DNA of 64,000 bases from an uncultured Roseburia sp. GTDB taxonomy: Bacteria > Bacillota > Clostridia > Lachnospirales > Lachnospiraceae. A program made the position numbers and the translations under genes. Below, piece after piece: positions 40,265 to 51,661 of this stretch. Below the pieces are notes generated by a model. The model was given only the letters and a program-made list of their open reading frames with translations. It made no database searches and had not been told where the DNA came from. Location of the stretch: the NCBI GenBank assembly GCA_947644305.1, contig CANRYS010000003.1:1-64000 (forward strand), in the 5' to 3' direction. Every line of letters starts with the position of its first letter. Positions within the stretch are counted from its first letter, which is position 1.

Positions 40265-40418
40265 TCATATTACGCGAAATGGCGTCATTGGTTGACTGGG
40301 CGGCATCATTTCTGGCCTGTTGAGATTACTCTTGACAGTTGGAAAACAGGAGAGTAAACTTAAATCAGTGATGATTTGGGCACAGCTCAAAAATAAATGG
40401 CAAAGGAAGTACGATACA

Positions 40419-41444
40419 ATGGAAAAGAAAAATATTGATTGGGCAAATCTAGGATTCTCTTATCAGCAGACAGACAAGAGATATGTGGCAAATTATAAAG
40501 ATGGCGCGTGGGATGAGGGCGGTTTGGTGGATGATCCCATGATTACTATGAGCGAGTGCGCCTGTGTGCTTCAATATGCCCAGACCTGTTTTGAGGGATT
40601 GAAGGCCTATACAGCAAAGGATGGACATATCGTATGCTTCCGTCCAGATCTGAATGCAGAACGTATGGCAAATACGGCGAAGCGTCTTGAGATGCCTGTA
40701 TTTCCAGAAGATAGATTTGTTGATGCCGTTGTGGAGACTGTTCAGGCAAACAAGGACTATGTGCCACCTTATGGTTCTGGGGCCACGTTATACATCCGGC
40801 CCTATATGTTTGGCATCGGACCAGTGATCGGTGTGGCGCCAGCTACGGAATATCAGTTCCGTGTGTTCTGTACACCGGTAGGCCCATATTTTAAGGGCGG
40901 CGCGAAGCCCATTACGATCCGTGTCAGTGATTTTGACCGGGCAGCACCAAATGGTACAGGACATATCAAGGCAGGGCTTAACTATGCCATGAGCCTTCAT
41001 GCCATCGTGGATGCTCATGAGAAGGGGTATTCGGAAAACTTGTATCTCGATCCCAGGACGCGGACCAAGGTAGAGGAGACGGGAGGAGCGAACTTTATCT
41101 TTGTGACGAAGGATGGAAAGGTTGTTACCCCAAAATCAAACAGCATTCTTCCTTCCATCACGAGACGTTCTCTCGTGACTATCGCCAGAGACCATCTGGG
41201 TATGGAAGTGGAGGAAAGAGAAGTATTTTTGGATGAATTGAAGGATTTTGCTGAGTGTGGACTGTGTGGAACAGCAGCCGTTATTTCACCAGTTGGAAAG
41301 ATCGTGGATCACGGCAAAGAGATCTGCTTCCCAAGTGGCATGGAGCAGATGGGTGAAATTACCAAGAAACTTTATGATACATTGACTGGTATGCAGATGG
41401 GAAGCATCGAGGCGCCAGAGGGATGGATCAAAGTGATAGACTGA
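40419..41444 (+). CDS. ilvE: Branched-chain amino acid aminotransferase
   Basis: CFEGLKAYTAKDG; FVTKDGKVVTPKSNSILPSITRRSL. Confidence 0.93.
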   Translation: MEKKNIDWANLGFSYQQTDKRYVANYKDGAWDEGGLVDDPMITMSECACVLQYAQTCFEGLKAYTAKDGHIVCFRPDLNAERMANTAKRLEMPVFPEDRFVDAVVETVQANKDYVPPYGSGATLYIRPYMFGIGPVIGVAPATEYQFRVFCTPVGPYFKGGAKPITIRVSDFDRAAPNGTGHIKAGLNYAMSLHAIVDAHEKGYSENLYLDPRTRTKVEETGGANFIFVTKDGKVVTPKSNSILPSITRRSLVTIARDHLGMEVEEREVFLDELKDFAECGLCGTAAVISPVGKIVDHGKEICFPSGMEQMGEITKKLYDTLTGMQMGSIEAPEGWIKVID

Positions 41445-41552
41445 GTGGTTATATCAGTTATAAAAAATTAGAGAAAGTATGTGTTTTGGAAAAGCCTGAC
41501 ATATACTTTCTTTTTCTTTTATGTTATACTGTCTTAAAAAGGAGACATTTAT

Positions 41553-42026
41553 ATGAAAACCATTACTAGTTTTACTGTAGATCATCTAAAACTGCTTCCC
41601 GGTGTATATGTATCCAGAAAGGATTGTACCGGGACGGACATCGTGACTACCTTTGACATTCGTATGACCAGACCGAATTTTGAACCGGTCATGAATACGG
41701 CAGAGATACATGCCATTGAACATCTGGGTGCTACTTTCCTACGGAATCATCCTCAGATGGGAGAAAAAGTCGTGTATTTTGGACCGATGGGGTGCCGCAC
41801 CGGCTTTTATCTGATTCTGGCGGGGGATTATGAATCTTTGGATATCCTGCCACTGCTGAAGGAAATGTTTGCCTTTATCCGGGATTTTGAAGGAAAGATA
41901 CCGGGAGCTTCTCCAGAGGAATGTGGCAATTATCTGGATCTGAATTTGCCGATGGCTAAGTATGTGGCAGAGCACTATTTATCCGGTGTTTTGGAAGGTA
42001 TCACGGAGGAGCAGCTTGTTTATTAG
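41553..42026 (+). CDS. luxS: S-ribosylhomocysteine lyase
   Basis: HAIEHLGATFLRNH; YFGPMGCRTGFYL. Confidence 0.95.
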   Translation: MKTITSFTVDHLKLLPGVYVSRKDCTGTDIVTTFDIRMTRPNFEPVMNTAEIHAIEHLGATFLRNHPQMGEKVVYFGPMGCRTGFYLILAGDYESLDILPLLKEMFAFIRDFEGKIPGASPEECGNYLDLNLPMAKYVAEHYLSGVLEGITEEQLVY

Positions 42027-42157
42027 TCAATGAAAATGAAAGACTACCCTTTGGCATGTCGATTTGTCAATTATTTTATATTCGTTGTACCAGTCATTAT
42101 TCGTGATCCCTTGCATATTTATAATAAAAAGGATGCAATGCGGGAGTCGGGGGAAGG

Positions 42158-42958
42158 ATGTTCAACTGGGAAGGGCGGATTTTGGACAACAAGAGCATAA
42201 TGGCAGTAAAAGCAGCACTTCCTTTTCTGGATATCCCCGTGGGAGAGGTTATTGATCTGGAAGGGCTGCTTCGAGCGGTTCGCTGTTTCTGCAGACAGCA
42301 GGAGCAGCGGATGATTGATATGATGCTGCAGTTTTTTATGATGAAACGTATGATGTCGATGATGAAGATGTTTCAGGAAGCGCAGAATTCGGACCGAGGC
42401 ATGGAGGGAATTATAGATTTGCTGAAAAGTCAGGTGCCGAAGGAGCAGCAGGATATGTTTGATATGATGTCCATGATGATGTCCATGCAGGATCTGGGAG
42501 CTGGTATGACGGGAGAGTCCGGCATGACAGAAGAGTTTGGCGGGCAGCCGGAAGCAGCCGGTGACAGTGAGATGGGCAGCATGTTCTCAGATCAAGTTCC
42601 AGAACCCCAGTCGGATGTGCGGAGTGCCGATATCGATGCGGCAGAAGAAGAACCCCTTCCTGAGATCTGGCAGCGCATTGCAGAAAATATCGACAAGGGG
42701 ACAGAATATGACAAATCAGAAGGATATATTCAAGAACATGCACCCGGTAAAGGCTCAGATTATCCGGGAACTGGAGCAGAAGGCGAAAGGGAAGGAAATG
42801 AAGAATTCCGCACCGCTTATCATGGAGGCGATGCAGAAGCTCAAAGCCCACAATCTTTCTTTTTCCCAGGAGGAGGTAACGGTGCTCCTTGGGATTCTTA
42901 CAAAGGATATGAACGAGGAAGAAAAGCAGAAAGTGGAAATGATGAAACAGGTCATTAA
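42158..42958 (+). CDS. Hypothetical protein with Met-rich MMxMM segment
   Basis: ORF start with plausible RBS; coherent sequence to ~42,720, then overlaps next ORF. Confidence 0.55.
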   Translation: MFNWEGRILDNKSIMAVKAALPFLDIPVGEVIDLEGLLRAVRCFCRQQEQRMIDMMLQFFMMKRMMSMMKMFQEAQNSDRGMEGIIDLLKSQVPKEQQDMFDMMSMMMSMQDLGAGMTGESGMTEEFGGQPEAAGDSEMGSMFSDQVPEPQSDVRSADIDAAEEEPLPEIWQRIAENIDKGTEYDKSEGYIQEHAPGKGSDYPGTGAEGEREGNEEFRTAYHGGDAEAQSPQSFFFPGGGNGAPWDSYKGYERGRKAESGNDETGH

Positions 42959-42977
42959 AAATAAGGGTATGCGATAA
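42708..42977 (+). CDS. Small hypothetical helical protein (MTNQKDIFKNMHPVKAQIIRELEQ...)
   Basis: Own AAGGGG RBS and ATG at 42708; overlaps previous ORF by ~250 nt in +1 frame. Confidence 0.55.
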   Translation: MTNQKDIFKNMHPVKAQIIRELEQKAKGKEMKNSAPLIMEAMQKLKAHNLSFSQEEVTVLLGILTKDMNEEEKQKVEMMKQVIKNKGMR

Positions 42978-43055
42978 GAATGAGAATGACGATGGGGGCA
43001 AAAATTTATTGTCCCCCATCTGCCATTGAGACTGTATGAGGAGGGATGTTGGGAA

Positions 43056-45839
43056 ATGTACAAAAGAAGAGGAATTGCAGCCGCAATGTTAGGAGTGATG
43101 TTGACCGTATCGGTGTTGCCGGCGGATGTGGATCTGGCGGCGGCAGCCACACCAAAGCTGAGCAAGAAAAGTATCACGGTCAAAAAGGGTAAATCCGTCA
43201 CTGTGTCGCTAAAGAAAAGTGCGGCGGCGAAGAAGATCAAATGGAAGATCGCCAATAAAAAGGTGGCATCGATAAAGGCGAAGAAGAAGGGGAAGGTCAC
43301 TGTCCATGGGAAGAAGGTGGGTAAGACCAAGCTGAATTGTCAGTTTGTATTTCGGGGAAAGAAAAAGAAGCTTTCCTGTAAGGTTATTGTTAAGTTCGTC
43401 AAGGATTCTAAAGATCCTGTAACGAACGTAGACAAGGCTCCACAAGTCACGGCACCTTCTATGGAACCAGAGACGTCGAATCCTCCGAAACAGACGGAAG
43501 TTCCGATGACAGCCAATCCGCCGGTGACGAATCCTCCAGAGGCCTCAAGTCCGGCAGAAACAACCGAGCCGACGGTCCCACCGGCAAGTGCAAGTCCGCC
43601 GGTGACGATTTTACCGTCGGATCCACCAGCGACGCCTAGCCCTACGGCAGTCGTGACGCCGACAGCCAATCCAATGGAGACACCGGCGAATCCCAGTCCT
43701 ACGGCGACGGTAACACCGACACCAGACCCAATGGTCACACCAATACCTGCGGAGCAGGGTGTGATCCTGGATAATGATTATTCAGACGGTTCTACCGGGG
43801 GCTTTTCAGGCAGAGGGGACGCTAAAGTACAGTCCGTGTCAGATCCATCCATCGCTTCCATACCGGTACTCGCGGTGACGGGGAGAACGGCTAACTGGCA
43901 TGGCGCGCAGACCGATGCTGCCAAAACATTGAAGGCTGGTGCAAACTATACCATCAGTACAGCAGTGTATCAGAAAGCGGCAGACAGCACCCAGCTAAAA
44001 CTTACCCTTTCCTACAAGGATGATACAGGAACGGTAAACTATCAGCAAATCAGTGCAGCCACAGTCTCCAGGGGACAGTGGGCAGCCTTGCAGGGCGATT
44101 TTGCGGTGCCAGACAATGCGACGGAGCTTCTGCTTTATTTTGAAGAGGTTGATGGGACCCATGATTTCTATGTGGCACCGGTCCAGTTGTATGCCGAAGA
44201 CCGATATGATAATAGGGTGATCAATCAGTTTGAGAGTGCCAACCTATCTGATTTCCAGGGACGGGGAAGTGCGCAGCTTGCTGTGGTTCCAGGAGGAGTG
44301 ACAGGAAATTGTATGAGCATTACCGGCCGCACGGCTTCATGGAATGGAGTGGCTTCCACCGTGCAGCTAAATCAGGGGGCGTCGGTATATATCTCCGGGT
44401 ATGTGAAGACCGATGTAGAAAATTACTCCTTTAAGACCAGTGCGGAGGCGACGGATAGTTTGACAGGAACGACTACATATCCAGGACTTCTCCAGATGGA
44501 ATTGAAAAAAGGGGAGTGGACAAAGTTTAGCTGCTCCTTCGTCTTCGATCAGAATACATATAGCAGTATCCATTCTGTATATTTTGAACTGACAGGAGAC
44601 AATGATACAGTATTTCCAGACTTTTACCTCGACAATGTGAGCATTTGTGTGGTGGATGGAGTAATGGATCTGTCCAATATCGTGGCAAATGGTACCTATG
44701 AGATCACGGGAAGTCTGAAAGAGGCATATAGCCAGCATTTTACAAATGTAGGGACTTGCATGAATTATGGACAGCTTGTCGGCGCCGATACGATGAAGTT
44801 TGCAGCGGGACAATATAACAGCATTTCAGCGGAAAATGAAATGAAACCGAGCTATCTTCTGAACAAGGGAACGATGAGCACCGCAGAGGCCAAGGGGAAC
44901 AAGTATTATTATGTACCGGGAAATTATGGGGAGACGACTTGTCCGAAGATCAATTACGAGGCGGTGGACAAATATCTTCAGGCGGCGGCAGCCAATAAGA
45001 TGCGAATTCGCTTCCATGTGTTCGTATGGCATCAGCAGACACCGAAGTGGTTCTTTAAGGAGAACTATAATGAAAATGGTAAATGGGTGACGCCGGAGGT
45101 GATGAATGCCAGACTGGAGTTTTTCATCAAATCTGTGATCCGCTATATTTCTCTGAAAGAAGAAGAACTGGGGATCGGAGACGTGGTGTATTGCTATGAC
45201 GTGGTGAATGAATATTTTCATAATAACAACAATCCAGACAAGGCGTACTGGGATGAGGTCTATTACCCGGAAAAAGTTTTTGATGCGGAAAATCCAGGAA
45301 AGTACGAACAGACCACAGAGCCGGTTTATGTGAAAAATGCCTTTGCCTATGCCAGAGATATTCTGGACAGTTACGGCAAGCAGCACATCACCTTGTTCTA
45401 TAATGACTTTAATACCTATCTGGAAGCAGATAAGATCATAAAGATGATGGAATACATCAATGGAGAAAAGATTCTCTGTACTGGAGTAGGTATGCAGAGC
45501 CATTTGGATGTGGGATTTCCGTCGGTAGAATTTTATACCTCTGCCATGGAAAAATTCTTAAAGAGTGATTATATCAAAGAAGTGCAGATCACAGAGCTGG
45601 ATGTGACAGCATATCCGAAAAATGAAAGTACTCTGGAGGATCAGATGACATATTACTCAGATCTGATGAAAGCAGTTCTTGCCCTGAAAAAGACTTATTC
45701 AGACAAGATGACAGGACTAACTTTCTGGGGGCTGTATGACAGCGTCTCTTGGCGAGCCGAAGGTCTGCCCCTGCTTTTTGCCAGCACGACGAAAGCAAAA
45801 GGAGTTTATTACAAAGTATTGGAGGCGGCAGCAGAATGA
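43056..45839 (+). CDS. Secreted endo-1,4-beta-xylanase: Lys-rich N-terminal Ig-like module, PT linker, two CBM22-like modules, GH10
   Basis: GH10 motifs [23 protein letters not shown] (acid/base), VQITELDV (nucleophile); duplicated GRTA.W.G CBM motif. Confidence 0.92.
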   Translation: MYKRRGIAAAMLGVMLTVSVLPADVDLAAAATPKLSKKSITVKKGKSVTVSLKKSAAAKKIKWKIANKKVASIKAKKKGKVTVHGKKVGKTKLNCQFVFRGKKKKLSCKVIVKFVKDSKDPVTNVDKAPQVTAPSMEPETSNPPKQTEVPMTANPPVTNPPEASSPAETTEPTVPPASASPPVTILPSDPPATPSPTAVVTPTANPMETPANPSPTATVTPTPDPMVTPIPAEQGVILDNDYSDGSTGGFSGRGDAKVQSVSDPSIASIPVLAVTGRTANWHGAQTDAAKTLKAGANYTISTAVYQKAADSTQLKLTLSYKDDTGTVNYQQISAATVSRGQWAALQGDFAVPDNATELLLYFEEVDGTHDFYVAPVQLYAEDRYDNRVINQFESANLSDFQGRGSAQLAVVPGGVTGNCMSITGRTASWNGVASTVQLNQGASVYISGYVKTDVENYSFKTSAEATDSLTGTTTYPGLLQMELKKGEWTKFSCSFVFDQNTYSSIHSVYFELTGDNDTVFPDFYLDNVSICVVDGVMDLSNIVANGTYEITGSLKEAYSQHFTNVGTCMNYGQLVGADTMKFAAGQYNSISAENEMKPSYLLNKGTMSTAEAKGNKYYYVPGNYGETTCPKINYEAVDKYLQAAAANKMRIRFHVFVWHQQTPKWFFKENYNENGKWVTPEVMNARLEFFIKSVIRYISLKEEELGIGDVVYCYDVVNEYFHNNNNPDKAYWDEVYYPEKVFDAENPGKYEQTTEPVYVKNAFAYARDILDSYGKQHITLFYNDFNTYLEADKIIKMMEYINGEKILCTGVGMQSHLDVGFPSVEFYTSAMEKFLKSDYIKEVQITELDVTAYPKNESTLEDQMTYYSDLMKAVLALKKTYSDKMTGLTFWGLYDSVSWRAEGLPLLFASTTKAKGVYYKVLEAAAE

Positions 45840-47284
45840 GAAAAATAAATGAGATACAGGCGATTCAAAAATATATCGATATACGAATGAAGGGGAAGGA
45901 GATGCAGAGGCCGGTTGTGAAGACCAAGGAAGCACTGCAGCTTCTGGAGAAGATAGACCGTGCACTGGAGTTTCAGAAAATATCCGTTGGAGAGGCAAAG
46001 CAAGTTATGCACATATCCAGTCAGGTTTCCAGTTTTGACGTGGAGATGTCCCATATGTCAGAATACCTTGCTGACTTTGCCTCCAAACTGTCAGATCTTT
46101 CTCAATCCAATCTGGCGATCGTGGAAGAGACCACGGCTACCATGGGACAAGTCCGTGACAATGTAGGATTTACCTCCGAGCGCTTAAATCAACTGTCGGA
46201 GGAGAGTAGAGAACTCACCGAAAAAAATAGTGAGGGAAGAAAACTTCTGGAAGAAGTGGAAACGCTGAAGGCAGGTGTCGTAGAGGACACTAGGCAGATG
46301 GATAATCAGATCATGAAACTGGTCGGACTGGTTCAGGAGATCGAGGGTATTGTCGACAGTGTGCAGGGAATCGCGGCCCAGACAAATTTACTGGCATTGA
46401 ATGCATCCATCGAGGCTGCCAGGGCTGGAGAACAGGGAAAAGGGTTTGCTGTAGTAGCGGGAGAGGTAGGAAAACTGGCTGAAAACACCCAGAAAGAACT
46501 GGATGCGATGAAGCGGTTTGTACAGAAGATCTATGAGGCATCCAAGGCAGGGCAGGAAAGCACCGCGCAGGCTTCCAGCTCCACCCAGGAGATGAGTGGA
46601 AAGCTGGATATTGTATTCGAGACAGTGGGAGATAATATCGATATGCTGGAGCAGGTGGCGAGCGATGTGGCAGCTATCAATGATTACATGAACATGGTGG
46701 AGCGTGCGTCTGGAGATGTGAATGCCGCGATGGAGCAGTGCAGCCAGGATGCGGAGCAGATCACAAATCTCACGATGACAGTCAGTGAGCTGGCGGATGA
46801 AACCAGGGAGGCAGCAGACCAGATCAGCAGCATTGAGACTAAGATAACGGAAAGTACTAGGCTGCTTTACAAGGGACTGAATACAGGAATCACCATGCTT
46901 ACGAATCAGGAGTTGATCGAAATTCTGGAATCTGCCAAACAGGCACATATAGACTGGGCAGGGAAAGTTTCCGGTATGGCAGATCAGATGAAGATACTTC
47001 CCCTGCAACTGGATCCCAATAAGTGTGCCTTTGGACATTTTTATAATGCCATCACGATACAGCACCCGCAGTTGGTGGAGGAATGGGGCAGTCTGAGTGA
47101 GGTACATAAAAGGTTTCATACCCTGGGAAGGCATGTTATCGATGCCATCGGCAGCGGTGATACAGAGAAAGCAGAGAAAGAGAGCAGAGAGGCGGAGAGT
47201 CTTTCCAAAGAGATCGTCAAAGCGCTGGATGCGATGAGTCAGAAGATCGAGGCCATGAGTGAACAGGGGCAGGATGTATTCTGA
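45836..47284 (+). CDS. Soluble methyl-accepting chemotaxis protein with C-terminal CZB zinc-binding domain
   Basis: [45 protein letters not shown]...[10 protein letters not shown]...HKRFH; ATGA overlap with xylanase stop. Confidence 0.9.
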   Translation: MRKINEIQAIQKYIDIRMKGKEMQRPVVKTKEALQLLEKIDRALEFQKISVGEAKQVMHISSQVSSFDVEMSHMSEYLADFASKLSDLSQSNLAIVEETTATMGQVRDNVGFTSERLNQLSEESRELTEKNSEGRKLLEEVETLKAGVVEDTRQMDNQIMKLVGLVQEIEGIVDSVQGIAAQTNLLALNASIEAARAGEQGKGFAVVAGEVGKLAENTQKELDAMKRFVQKIYEASKAGQESTAQASSSTQEMSGKLDIVFETVGDNIDMLEQVASDVAAINDYMNMVERASGDVNAAMEQCSQDAEQITNLTMTVSELADETREAADQISSIETKITESTRLLYKGLNTGITMLTNQELIEILESAKQAHIDWAGKVSGMADQMKILPLQLDPNKCAFGHFYNAITIQHPQLVEEWGSLSEVHKRFHTLGRHVIDAIGSGDTEKAEKESREAESLSKEIVKALDAMSQKIEAMSEQGQDVF

Positions 47285-47293
47285 TGGACTAAG

Positions 47294-47332
47294 AAAAAAG
47301 GAGCCTGATCATCATCATTTGGGCTCCTTTTT
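47294..47332 (+). terminator. Terminator of xylanase/chemoreceptor operon
   Basis: aaaaaggagcc...gggctccttttt. Confidence 0.85.
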
Positions 47333-47338
47333 ATTGGA

Positions 47339-50300
47339 TCATTTTGCTTTTAGTTTCATGGTCTGTTTTATCCCGGTCTTTTTCTTACATAACTTTTTAT
47401 ATACAGACAGCTTCTTTTTGCTGCAGGTGATGACTGCTTTTGGGTGAATACCTTTGAATGCATTTTTACCAATGCTACGGAGATTTTTGCCGATGTAAAT
47501 AGATTTTAATCTATGGCATCTGGCAAAGGCGTTATTGCAAATAGAGGTCACCCGAAAGGCAGTTCTTTTTCCCTTTATTGTGAGAAACACTTTGTCGGGT
47601 ATGGAGGCCTTTTTCATAGTTTTTTTAACCGGCCGTTTATAGGCTACTTCTTTTTTACTCATATTTGTAATCTGGTATTTTGCCTGTCCGATCGTCACGA
47701 CAGAATCCTTTTTTAGAGAGGAAACGGATCGCTTTGGTGCAGGCGGTATAGAAGGAGAAGCGACTGGAGCTGTCTGGCTCTGGTTTGCTGCCGGCGAAGA
47801 AGGTAACGGGGTGGTGGGTGGCGAAGGCGGAGTAGTGGGGGCTGGTGGTTTCTCATAGGCCCGTCCCAGGACTCCCACCAGATCCACTGAGAGAACGCCG
47901 TCTATTACTTCAAAAGTTACGGAATGTGTTCCGTAGTCAAGTCCGCTCAGGGTATAGATCATATTCATATCATCTGCTGTCTGGGTTACGGCATTTTCGG
48001 ATATAACTGTATCGTCCACGGTAACAAGAAGTGTGGCACTTTTTTGTGTCCCGGCAAGGATTTCCAGACCAGTGCCTGTAAAGGTATAGGACAGTGTTGC
48101 GCCCGGCCCTGTACTGGTGGACATGCTTCGCTGATATACATACATTCCCTGCCCGTTCTGGTGAGACCATTGATCGTTATATACAAGTTTGTCGTTCCGC
48201 TCCGGTGACAGGTCATAGGTTTCCATATTGTCAAGCAGCTCAGAGTAATAAGGGATTCGCCCCTCGATCTTGGTGATGGTAAGGTTATCAAACTGTGTGA
48301 AGGTATAGGCGCTTCCCAGTGCGATACGTCCGGCAGTGATTGGGTTTTCATCCTCGTAGGTTGCGACCAGGGTGTCATTGATATAGGCACGGATGATATG
48401 TTCATCCCCTTCAAGAGCGAGACGGTTCCATACATCTGGGCCGGTCTGGAAATAATCTTCTTCTGTCACTGTGCCGGAGAGGACAACCTTGCTTTTGCGG
48501 TACAAGTTCCATTCACCTGAAGCAGTTACCTTCAATGTATAACCGGAACTTTCCTCGATTTTATGGGAAGCCCCGGTCTGTCGGATGGAAACTGCCCCGT
48601 AAGGGGAATTTGCCTCTCCTTCAAAACATACATCGACAGCGGCAGTGTAATTCAGCCAGCGGAAATCCCCGATGGCAACCATCGGATCACCGGCATTCCA
48701 TGCACCTCCCACGCCATATTCATTCTTATCTAACTGCTGGCGCAGTACATAGTTCCCGGATTCCGTTTTGTAAGCTTCAAAGGCGCCGTTGATCGTGTGT
48801 GTATAGCGCGCCATGGCGCCAGTGTCTCCGCCCCGGGAAGTAATATAGTCTTCGGTCTCGCCTGTAAAACCCCCCTTGCCATCCAGAACCGGTACAGTCT
48901 TGCCGGTGTAACTAAAATCGTCTGCATACAGGAAGGGGTCTGATACGTCAGAAACACTTCCTGTACAGTCCGTATCCAGAACAGAGCGCTCCCCCTCTAC
49001 CGGTAATGGTGCGGTATGCTCCAGGCTTTCGGAAACATCCAGCGTCGTCACGGTAACGACAGAATATGGTTTGACCGATACACGATAGGTTCCATCATCC
49101 TCTGCTAGAACCGGACCGGCGTATTTCATATAATTTTCATTGAACGCACTGGTCTCATCGGCGGCGCTTGTTTCCCAGACATACAGATTGTTTTTTTCTC
49201 CCATATTCATATTTTTTATATGTATGTCATAGGGCATTTCGTATTCGCTGTCATTTACGATGACGGTGGAAAAGTGATCTTTTGCCGGGGAGGCCAGGGT
49301 CATATAGTTTTCACCGCCATTCCGCCCGTCTACGGGATTCGTTCCCGCGGCTGTGGATTTGCTTGCCTCGGGGATGGCACGCCAGATCCCAGCGGTGTTT
49401 TGTTCATTTTCCCAGCCGGTTTTAGCAAATTTGCTCAGATGAGCCAGTACGAGAAGACCGGCATCGTAGTGCATCCAGCCGGACCAGGGATCCCTTGCGC
49501 TCACCAGCTCTTTGAAGGAATACTGGCCGCCCTCGTAGAAGGAACCGATGGCGGGCTGGTAGATGACATGGGAACGCCGGGATTTTACAAAACCTTTAAT
49601 AAAGGTATTCCCCATCTCGAGGCAACTCCCGGCTCCGCCTATGCCGGTCCCTGCGACGGATGGGCTTTTCATATTGTTTGAAGGCCGGAATGCGGAGTTT
49701 GAAAAGGTTGCCTGTGCCTCACTGTTCCAGACCTCTTTGTCCATCTGCTCAGCCAGCCAGGTCATCCCTCCCTTAGCGTCGTCGTAGGGGCTGTAGTGGT
49801 ATCCCACGACGGATACGGCATTGAAAAAATCATCATCGGCCTTTAATTGTTCCGTAACAGTGGAAGACACGGTTCCCGCTTCGTCGGAGACGATCAGTTT
49901 GATTTTCTGGAAACATTCACGGGCGGAGTCATCTGGTATCGTCTCTTTTGTCTCAGAAGCGATCCAGTCCGCAAACTTTTTCGTAAAAGTGACATCGGTC
50001 TTATTGCGCCATCTCTCGTTTATGTTTGGATTGATGTAGTCTACCATAAACCCATATCTTTCATAGGCCTGCAAAATAGTTTCTTTATACCATGTATAGA
50101 TATCTTCATCTGTTTTTACCCAAGCAGGCTGGTTCCAGCGCAGTATGCTCACCTTTACACCAGGATTGATCTTCTTGGCATCCGCTGCCAGCTGCCAGCC
50201 CGGATTGCGGCTTACATTTGCCATTTCCTCCCGGCTGCGTTTGGTGGCGGATTCAGGACCGGTAGAATTGTTGCAGTCATTTCCCATCTCTAGTTTTACA

Positions 50301-50635
50301 TGATTCATGATCGGATATTCCCCGCCGAATAAATACTGCATGAGCTGGGCATAGGCTTCGGGATTCTCCGCTTTATAATCCATCAGGAGATCACTTGTGG
50401 AATTGCCGCTCAGCAGACCAAAACCTTTAAAGGTCAGGCCGTTGACATTTTCGGTCTGGATCTTGTCTCCGTCCACGGTGACGCTTCCTTTCCGTATACT
50501 CGCTGCCTTTGTTACAGCGCTTTTTTGTGAAGTTTCTGCGGCACTACCTCCTGCCGGTTGAGCCAGAATGCCATATCCCATCATAAGTGAGAACAGGAGT
50601 ATTCCGGCGCAGAATTGTTTTATACTTGTTTTCAT
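47339..50635 (-). CDS. Secreted GH59-like galactocerebrosidase homologue with C-terminal basic BspA-like LRR module
   Basis: RWNQPAWV; NPNINER (candidate acid/base E207); EVWNSEAQ (candidate nucleophile E306); ARDPWSGWMHYD; GDFRWLNYTA...FTQFDNL lectin-like region. Confidence 0.8.
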   Translation of the reverse strand: MKTSIKQFCAGILLFSLMMGYGILAQPAGGSAAETSQKSAVTKAASIRKGSVTVDGDKIQTENVNGLTFKGFGLLSGNSTSDLLMDYKAENPEAYAQLMQYLFGGEYPIMNHVKLEMGNDCNNSTGPESATKRSREEMANVSRNPGWQLAADAKKINPGVKVSILRWNQPAWVKTDEDIYTWYKETILQAYERYGFMVDYINPNINERWRNKTDVTFTKKFADWIASETKETIPDDSARECFQKIKLIVSDEAGTVSSTVTEQLKADDDFFNAVSVVGYHYSPYDDAKGGMTWLAEQMDKEVWNSEAQATFSNSAFRPSNNMKSPSVAGTGIGGAGSCLEMGNTFIKGFVKSRRSHVIYQPAIGSFYEGGQYSFKELVSARDPWSGWMHYDAGLLVLAHLSKFAKTGWENEQNTAGIWRAIPEASKSTAAGTNPVDGRNGGENYMTLASPAKDHFSTVIVNDSEYEMPYDIHIKNMNMGEKNNLYVWETSAADETSAFNENYMKYAGPVLAEDDGTYRVSVKPYSVVTVTTLDVSESLEHTAPLPVEGERSVLDTDCTGSVSDVSDPFLYADDFSYTGKTVPVLDGKGGFTGETEDYITSRGGDTGAMARYTHTINGAFEAYKTESGNYVLRQQLDKNEYGVGGAWNAGDPMVAIGDFRWLNYTAAVDVCFEGEANSPYGAVSIRQTGASHKIEESSGYTLKVTASGEWNLYRKSKVVLSGTVTEEDYFQTGPDVWNRLALEGDEHIIRAYINDTLVATYEDENPITAGRIALGSAYTFTQFDNLTITKIEGRIPYYSELLDNMETYDLSPERNDKLVYNDQWSHQNGQGMYVYQRSMSTSTGPGATLSYTFTGTGLEILAGTQKSATLLVTVDDTVISENAVTQTADDMNMIYTLSGLDYGTHSVTFEVIDGVLSVDLVGVLGRAYEKPPAPTTPPSPPTTPLPSSPAANQSQTAPVASPSIPPAPKRSVSSLKKDSVVTIGQAKYQITNMSKKEVAYKRPVKKTMKKASIPDKVFLTIKGKRTAFRVTSICNNAFARCHRLKSIYIGKNLRSIGKNAFKGIHPKAVITCSKKKLSVYKKLCKKKTGIKQTMKLKAK

Positions 50636-50733
50636 TCAAATGCCTCCTTCTTTTTATCTTTGTATCCTAATCATAGTAAGAAAAGAGAAGGAAAACAATC
50701 TGAAATTATTCACAAAACCCTAAAATATGAACA

Positions 50734-51576
50734 TCAGAGGATTACAGGAGCCTTTGATCTGCGATACTGGCTCGGGGAAATCCCCTCGTGTTTTTTGAAG
50801 ACCATGCCAAAGTATGCAGGGTCTTCGTATCCCGTCTGTCTACCGATCTCTGCGATGCTTTGGTTCGTGCTACTGAGCAGTACTTTTGCCTCCAGCATCC
50901 GTTTCTGTGTCAGGTATTCCATTGGCCGCATGCCAGTCTCTAAGCGGAACACGCGGCAAAAATGCTGCGGGGATATGTGGCACAGGTTGGCGAGCTCTCC
51001 CAGGCTGATATCCCTGTCATAGTGTTCATTCATGAAAATAAGTCCGGCATCGATCACACTGTTTGGACAGGTATTGTCGGTATCGAATAGTAATGCCCGC
51101 CGGACAGCCATAATATATTCATAGATAAGCAGGGAGCATTTTTCATTTGTGCGGACAGGATTTCCGGCAGAAGCATAAATATTTTCAAATATGTTCTTGA
51201 TCGGCTGAATATCCGCAACTTTCTTACATATAAAAGAGGGAAATTCCAAATCCTGCATCAACTGCCGCAGGCTGTTTCCCTGGAAGACAACCCAGCAGGT
51301 TGTCCAATTGCCGTCCACCGGGTAATATTCGTGGGGAATGCCGGGCATGATATAAAATACACATCCCTCTTTGAGTCGCAGTGACTGGTTGTCGACATAT
51401 AACTGTCCTTCCCCTTCCTGGGTAAATAAAATCTGGTGGGAGTACAGACCGTCGGTGCGAGTGATATGATTTTCGGGTGAAGATATGCCAACCCCTGTCA
51501 GATAAAAGGGAAAGCTGCGCTGATTTCCGATCACTGGGTAAATTGCATCCTGCATAAAAGCCTCGTTTCTGTACAT
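50734..51576 (-). CDS. AraC family transcriptional regulator
   Basis: ISLGELANLCHISPQHFCRVFRLETGMRPMEYLTQKRMLEAKVLLSSTNQSIAEIGRQTGYEDPAYFGMVFKK. Confidence 0.93.
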   Translation of the reverse strand: MYRNEAFMQDAIYPVIGNQRSFPFYLTGVGISSPENHITRTDGLYSHQILFTQEGEGQLYVDNQSLRLKEGCVFYIMPGIPHEYYPVDGNWTTCWVVFQGNSLRQLMQDLEFPSFICKKVADIQPIKNIFENIYASAGNPVRTNEKCSLLIYEYIMAVRRALLFDTDNTCPNSVIDAGLIFMNEHYDRDISLGELANLCHISPQHFCRVFRLETGMRPMEYLTQKRMLEAKVLLSSTNQSIAEIGRQTGYEDPAYFGMVFKKHEGISPSQYRRSKAPVIL

Positions 51577-51661
51577 AGCCTGACGATGTCCAGCCGCTTT
51601 GTACCTTTGTTTCTTAATATTATAAATGAATACGATGTAAAATGGCAAATTTTTTATATTA

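Noticed and set aside
46388-47134. 248-aa antisense ORF in the chemoreceptor gene
   Set aside because: Antisense to a clear MCP; repetitive heptad coding produces long reverse frames
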